DNA of 8,726 bases from Chloroflexia bacterium (lineage in GTDB: Bacteria; Chloroflexota; Chloroflexia; Thermomicrobiales; UBA6265), in contig JACCUV010000013.1 in the NCBI GenBank assembly GCA_013698495.1, forward strand, positions 1 to 8,726, given 5' to 3'. A model generated the notes under the pieces. It did no database searches and was not told the DNA's origin. It saw nothing but the letters and a program-made list of their open reading frames with translations. Made by a program: the position numbers and the translations under genes. Shown one piece after another: positions 5,244 to 8,726 of this stretch (the stretch's first letter is position 1; every line of letters starts with the position of its first letter).

Positions 5244-6686
5244 TCATGGTCGATTCACGTACGAATCCGAATCGTTGGGCTCGGCGAGCAATTCAGCTCT
5301 CAGGTCCTCGTACCCGATTCGACCCATTAGGGCGTAGGTCGCATTTTTGCCTGCCTCCACTCCTGGCTGCCCGAACGGGTTGACGCCGTAGAGGGCCCCC
5401 GCCATCACCGTTTGCAACTGGAAGAGATAGAAGAACTCGCCGACGATACCGGGGTCGATTGTGGGCACGGAAATGGTCAGGTTCGGTCGCTGCGCCTCGG
5501 TCAGGGCCCACGACGTAGCGAGCCGTTCCCGATCCAGCAATTGCCCCAGCTCCCCGCCACCGAGATACCCAAGTTCCGAAATGCCGTCGGGAGGCGATGG
5601 AATGTTTACGGCGTCTCGGTAGCGCTCGACCGCAATCAACTGGAGCAACTTGTCATTCGGACCCTCGGTGTACAACTGAATTTGTGAGTGCTGGTCGATC
5701 GCGCCGAGGGCCTTGATTGGCGTTTGCCCCGCGTTGACAACCTCGTTGTCGACTGACAGCTTCTTGCCCAGACTTTCCGCCCACAACTGACGAAACCAGT
5801 CGGCGATACCGAACAGGGAATCGGCGTAGGGCATTGTCACGAGCATCGACTTGCCGTGCTTTCGATCGGATAGCACCGAGAGGGCGGCAAGCAAATAGGC
5901 CGGATTTTCGCGCACGTCTGCACTCGAGGCACGCGCCCGCATCGCCCTCGCTCCGGCCAGCATCGCGTGGATGTCGACACCGGCAAGCGCCGCTGGCAGC
6001 AACCCGACGGCGCTCAGCACCGTCTGCCGGCCATCGACGCCTGGAGGCACGGGGAACGTCCTGTACCCCTCCTGATCCGCCATTTGGCGAAGGAGTCCGC
6101 TTTCGGGGTCAGTCGACGCCACGATTTGCTTCCGCGCCTGGCCGGGACCGAGCGCCTCGTACATGGCATCGCGCACGACCAGGAAGTTGGCCGCGGTCTC
6201 GGCGGTTTGACCCGACTTGGAGACAACGTTAACGAGCGTGGTCTCGAGGTTGACGGTGTCGAGCGTGGCGGTCACCTTTTCCGGATCCGGATTGTCGAGG
6301 ACGAAGAATCGCGGACCGCCGCGTAGTTCTGGGTGCAGGAGATTTCGATACGGGTGCGTCAATGCCTGGATCGTCGCGATCGCTCCCAGCGTCGATCCAC
6401 CGATCCCGATCAGGATGAAATCGGTGTACCTTTCCCGCGCTCTGCTGGCGAACTGCGCAATCTCGTCGGCGAGGGCCATGTTGTCGGGAAGGTCCTGCCA
6501 CAGCTGAACCTGCGATTCGTGCTCCCTCGCGATGCGTTCGTGCGCGGAGCGGACCTGCTCGACGACGCTGTCCAGGTCGGCATCGGTCACGCCGTCAAGG
6601 TCGCCGACACCGGCCGCGGTCGCATTGCGATAGTCGATCACCAATCTCGATGGCAGGGAATCTGCGCTCAACGTGGTTCCTTCCAT
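5244..6686 (-). CDS. pgi: Glucose-6-phosphate isomerase
   Basis: The enzyme interconverts glucose 6-phosphate and fructose 6-phosphate in glycolysis and gluconeogenesis, in the cytoplasm. With the start chosen here the product is 480 residues, within the usual bacterial range. The SIS-fold motifs are in order: DFILIGIGGSTLGA (89-102), VVSKSGQTAETAANF (154-168), LWAESLGKK (301-309, catalytic-base region with E304), NAGQTPIKALGAIDQHSQ (318-335, with the ring-opening histidine H333) and PFGQPGVEAGKNATY (437-451, with the conserved lysine K447). I chose the ATG at 6686 because AGGA lies 6 bases upstream and homology begins soon after (LVIDYRNA). An in-frame ATG at 6737 would add 17 Gly-rich residues but has no Shine-Dalgarno. 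The gene is transcribed divergently from the aminotransferase gene. The enzyme call is firm; the start is moderately sure. Confidence 0.95.
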   Translation of the reverse strand: MEGTTLSADSLPSRLVIDYRNATAAGVGDLDGVTDADLDSVVEQVRSAHERIAREHESQVQLWQDLPDNMALADEIAQFASRARERYTDFILIGIGGSTLGAIATIQALTHPYRNLLHPELRGGPRFFVLDNPDPEKVTATLDTVNLETTLVNVVSKSGQTAETAANFLVVRDAMYEALGPGQARKQIVASTDPESGLLRQMADQEGYRTFPVPPGVDGRQTVLSAVGLLPAALAGVDIHAMLAGARAMRARASSADVRENPAYLLAALSVLSDRKHGKSMLVTMPYADSLFGIADWFRQLWAESLGKKLSVDNEVVNAGQTPIKALGAIDQHSQIQLYTEGPNDKLLQLIAVERYRDAVNIPSPPDGISELGYLGGGELGQLLDRERLATSWALTEAQRPNLTISVPTIDPGIVGEFFYLFQLQTVMAGALYGVNPFGQPGVEAGKNATYALMGRIGYEDLRAELLAEPNDSDSYVNRP

Positions 6687-6744
6687 TGCCCGTCCTGATG
6701 TTCCTCCACCTTCGCCAACACCGGCGAGTGTGGCCATGCGTCGA

Positions 6745-6818
6745 TGGTATCACTCGAGATTCGAATCGGGCATGCCGAGTTGATGCCGGCACGGCAAATC
6801 CGTGAGTGTTGGTATCAT
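6745..6818. promoter_or_regulatory. Divergent promoter region of pgi and the aminotransferase gene
   Basis: The octamer TGGTATCA occurs at 6745-6752 and again at 6810-6817. On the plus strand the second copy extends to TGGTATCAT, an extended -10 box (TG-N-TATCAT, five of six) that would give an aminotransferase leader of about 90 nt. On the minus strand the first copy reads TGATACCAT, an extended -10-like box (TG-A-TACCAT) well placed for pgi started at 6686. Neither has a convincing -35 hexamer. Confidence 0.35.
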
Positions 6819-6916
6819 TCAAGCGCTCTCTGTGGCCATTCGACGCCGGAGCACAACGACGGTTCGATAGCCGTGGACCGCGGCTGCGGCCGACCGCAAT
6901 TGAGGAGGACAGATTC

Positions 6917-8326
6917 GTGGTTGTTCAGCAAACCAGATCGCACTTCATGCCGGCCACCGACGCAACACCCGGCGAGATGGACGAGATGGCCAGGGAACAT
7001 GTTTGGGCGCACTCGATTCCATGGATCGATGTCGCGGAAAACGACGGGATGCGTGTCTTCGCCAGGGGCGAGGGCTCAAAATTGTGGGACATCCATGGTC
7101 GCGAGTACATCGACGGCATTTCCGGGCTCTGGGTCGTCAATGCCGGTCATGGACGCACCGAGATCGGTGATGCGATGGCCGAACAGGCAAGGAAGCTGGC
7201 CTACGTTTCGGCGGAATCCTATACCTCGGAGCCGACTGTCCGCCTCGCCCACACCCTGTCCGAAATCATGCCCGGCGATCTCTCGCGCGTGTACTTTTGC
7301 TCGGGTGGTTCCGAGGCGGTCGAGACCGCGTTGAAGATCGCCAAGCAGGTGCAGGCGATGCGCGGATTCCCGCGCCGGTACAAGATCATCTCGCGACGCG
7401 GCTCGTATCACGGCATGACGCACGGCGCGATGAGTCTCACCGCGACCCGCAACGAGGCCTACTTTGGTCCGTTCATGTATGGCGTGTCGCATGTGCCGCA
7501 TCCCAACCAATACCGCTCCGATTTCGGACTCGACGGCGAGGCGGCGGACATCATGGCCGCAAGGTACGTTGAGCAGGAAGTCGAGAATCAGGGACCGGAA
7601 ACCGTCGCCGCCGTGATCGGCGAACCGATTTCCAGCGCCGCCGGGGTCCACGTTCCGTCAGCGACCTACTGGAAGATGTTGCGGGAGATTTGCGATCGCC
7701 ACGGTGTGCTCCTGATCGCCGATGAGGTGATCAATGGCTTCGGCCGTACTGGAAAGATGTTCGCCACGGAGCACTTTGATTTCGTTCCGGACATCATGAC
7801 GATCGCCAAGGCGCTGACATCGGGCTACGCGCCGATGGCCGCGGCTGTCGTCCGCCCCGAGGTGTTCGACGTCTTCACCAAACAGGAACTGATTGGGATG
7901 GGGCACTTGCTGACGTTTGGTGGACATCCGGTCGCGGCTGTGGCCGCGCTCAAGAATCTTGAGATCTACGAAGAAGAGGGGCTGGTGCAACGCGGCGACG
8001 AGATGGGCGGCTACCTCCGTGCACGGCTCGAGGAGCTCTGCGCCCATCCGACCGTCGCCGAGGTTCGCGGGCTTGGCATGCTCAACGCCATCCAGGTCAC
8101 AAGCGACAAAGCCACAAAGGGCAAGTGGAAAAAGGATTCGAAGTTTCCGAAGCGACTGACCAGTCTGTTGATGGATCGCGGATTCATCACTCGCGTCACT
8201 GGCGAGGTCATGCACTTCGCGCCGCCACTGGTCGTGACGCGAGACGAGATCGACGCTATGGTCACAATCGCCGACGAATGCCTGACGATCGCCGAGAATG
8301 AGTTCGCGTCTGAGATTTCGGCGTAG
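6917..8326 (+). CDS. Class III (omega-type) PLP-dependent aminotransferase
   Basis: The product is 469 residues from the GTG at 6917, which has GAGGAGG 8 bases upstream; the frame stays open to 6806 but the extra 37 residues have no ribosome site and no family likeness. Class III fold-type I motifs (numbered from that GTG): LWDIHGREYIDGISGLWVVN (56-75), the phosphate-binding loop CSGGSEAVETALKIA (128-142), RRGSYHGMTHGA (161-171 region) with the PLP-stacking Y164-H165-G166, VIGEPISSAAG (233-243), LLIADEVINGFGRTG (265-279) with PLP-binding D269, and MTIAKALTSGYAPM (294-307) with the Schiff-base lysine K298. T333 in LTFGGHP contacts the phosphate, and R384 in EVRGLGM probably binds the substrate carboxylate. 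Sub-family is uncertain: omega-amino acid, taurine, beta-alanine or diamine donors with pyruvate or 2-oxoglutarate are all possible. No partner gene is nearby to decide. Confidence 0.93.
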   Translation: MVVQQTRSHFMPATDATPGEMDEMAREHVWAHSIPWIDVAENDGMRVFARGEGSKLWDIHGREYIDGISGLWVVNAGHGRTEIGDAMAEQARKLAYVSAESYTSEPTVRLAHTLSEIMPGDLSRVYFCSGGSEAVETALKIAKQVQAMRGFPRRYKIISRRGSYHGMTHGAMSLTATRNEAYFGPFMYGVSHVPHPNQYRSDFGLDGEAADIMAARYVEQEVENQGPETVAAVIGEPISSAAGVHVPSATYWKMLREICDRHGVLLIADEVINGFGRTGKMFATEHFDFVPDIMTIAKALTSGYAPMAAAVVRPEVFDVFTKQELIGMGHLLTFGGHPVAAVAALKNLEIYEEEGLVQRGDEMGGYLRARLEELCAHPTVAEVRGLGMLNAIQVTSDKATKGKWKKDSKFPKRLTSLLMDRGFITRVTGEVMHFAPPLVVTRDEIDAMVTIADECLTIAENEFASEISA

Positions 8327-8427
8327 GAGGATATCCTGCCAGTTCGTCGCCCGTGGTGGACATTACCCTTTTCGTGAAAGGCATGTGCGCGAGCTGACAC
8401 GCCACCTCGCCGATCGTAACACCTGAG
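8327..8427. other. 3' flank of the aminotransferase gene
   Basis: This stretch contains a 10-bp palindrome AGGATATCCT (8328-8337) just after the stop and a short hairpin CCTTT/AAAGG (8367-8371/8377-8381). Neither is followed by a T-tract, so no standard intrinsic terminator is seen. No coding potential was recognised. Confidence 0.35.
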
Positions 8428-8457
8428 CGGGCGGACACACCATTGACCGAAAAGGGT
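8365..8457. repeat. 10-bp perfect inverted repeat ACCCTTTTCG / CGAAAAGGGT
   Basis: ACCCTTTTCG at 8365-8374 is the exact reverse complement of CGAAAAGGGT at 8448-8457, 93 bp end to end. The right arm lies inside the larger structured block 8428-8598, so in RNA the two pairings would form a pseudoknot or compete. No target-site duplication is visible at its ends. Confidence 0.5.
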
Positions 8458-8598
8458 TGTGAATGAACCGCTCACGGGTCGATGGCGGTTCACCCCTACG
8501 ACTTCCCGCGCCGCCAATCGTCCCGGATGGGCGGCGCCGTGATCGACCATCGACGACGCCTCGCCATACCGAGGTCTGGTCGATCATGTGTCCGCCCG
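8428..8598. ncRNA. Candidate structured RNA or MITE-like element
   Basis: Outer arms CGGGCGGACACA (8428-8439) and TGTGTCCGCCCG (8587-8598) are exact 12-bp reverse complements, and the match continues inward to 21 positions with 3 mismatches (8428-8448/8578-8598). Inside lie TGAACCGC/GCGGTTCA (8464-8471/8485-8492), GCGCCGCC/GGCGGCGC (8508-8515/8530-8537) and TGATCGACCA/TGGTCGATCA (8540-8549/8577-8586). The last contains a nested CCTCG/CGAGG hairpin (8559-8563/8570-8574). All are nested without conflict, and neighbouring stems nearly abut, so one RNA could form a closed multibranched fold. It lies between converging genes; the strand of any transcript is unknown. Alternatives are a small non-autonomous mobile element with terminal inverted repeats or a bidirectional termination region, though no T-tracts or target duplications are seen. 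Confidence 0.5.
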
Positions 8599-8649
8599 TG
8601 TCGAACCGCAAAGTCGATGTACATCAATCGTTCCGCATACGCGGCGCCC

Positions 8650-8726
8650 TCAGGACATGAAGGACACCTTGGCGACCACGAAGCAGGGTTGTCCGCCCAG
8701 AGAGGCCCGGAAACGGCGCCTACCGA
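8650..8726 (-). CDS. Possible C-terminal end of a minus-strand gene
   Basis: Reading in from the right edge, one frame gives GRRRFRASLGGQPC followed by FVVAKVSFMS and a TGA at 8652-8650. The residue mix (alternating hydrophobic and polar, strand-like) and mostly G/C third positions look coding, and it would converge with the aminotransferase gene. No family can be named from 24 residues. On the plus strand an ATG at 8657 opens a competing frame (MKDTLATTKQGCPP...) that runs off the window; it has only a poorly spaced AGGA and looks less protein-like. Confidence 0.35.
   Translation of the reverse strand, partial: GRRRFRASLGGQPCFVVAKVSFMS

Noticed and set aside
6806..6916. Upstream GTG start for the aminotransferase, adding 37 residues
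   Set aside because: No ribosome site at 6806 and the extension overlaps the likely promoter; GAGGAGG before the GTG at 6917 is much better.
8428..8598. Retron msr-msd RNA
   Set aside because: A closing inverted repeat with internal hairpins is reminiscent, but no reverse transcriptase is visible in the window on either side and the sequence beyond 8598 seems to belong to a converging gene.
8463..8660. Plus-strand 65-codon ORF across the structured block
   Set aside because: No family likeness, biased R/P/S composition and overlap with the dense inverted repeats make coding unlikely.

Overview
The window is GC-rich bacterial chromosomal DNA. It carries six complete protein genes, two genes cut by the window edges, one probable gene remnant and one possible micro-gene. 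The mix (a flavin/F420-type luciferase-like monooxygenase, a long-form quinolinate synthase, a one-cysteine peroxiredoxin, a PRC-barrel protein, an AI-2E exporter, glucose-6-phosphate isomerase and a class III aminotransferase) and the strong Shine-Dalgarno sequences fit a high-GC environmental bacterium. Chloroflexota (Thermomicrobia-like) is my best guess, but this is inference only. No transposase, phage, CRISPR or defence gene is visible.

Layout. Bases 1-103 (minus) hold the N-terminus of an LLM-class oxidoreductase. Bases 104-560 have no intact gene but include a short-chain dehydrogenase remnant (about 229-330, minus). Bases 561-730 are the nadA control region: a promoter whose -35 box lies inside the first of two near-identical palindromic operators, the second operator just downstream of the predicted transcription start, and a hairpin touching the Shine-Dalgarno. 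nadA and a peroxiredoxin gene follow as a tight plus-strand operon (731-2490). Facing them, 6 bases away, is a minus-strand pair: an AI-2E family membrane protein followed by a PRC-barrel/stress-type protein, joined by an ATGA overlap (4835 to 2497).

Bases 4836-5243 lack a conventional gene but are full of inverted repeats, including a well-formed H-type pseudoknot (5036-5081), a hairpin running into a Shine-Dalgarno, and a 27-codon ORF (5130-5213). Next are gpi (minus, 6686 to 5244) and a divergent class III aminotransferase gene (6917-8326). Bases 8327-8649 hold a second structured block: a 12-bp perfect inverted repeat (8428-8439/8587-8598) that encloses three further perfect stems of 8, 8 and 10 bp, which looks like a multibranched RNA or a MITE-like element. 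The window ends in what may be the C-terminus of another minus-strand gene (8650-8726).

How the genes may work together. NadA makes the NAD precursor quinolinate with an oxygen-sensitive Fe-S cluster; co-transcription with a thiol peroxidase is plausible as protection or redox balance. The other units look like ordinary central or amino-group metabolism and envelope functions. The most unusual material is non-coding: the twin operator of nadA and the two structured intergenic blocks at about 4.9-5.1 kb and 8.4-8.6 kb.
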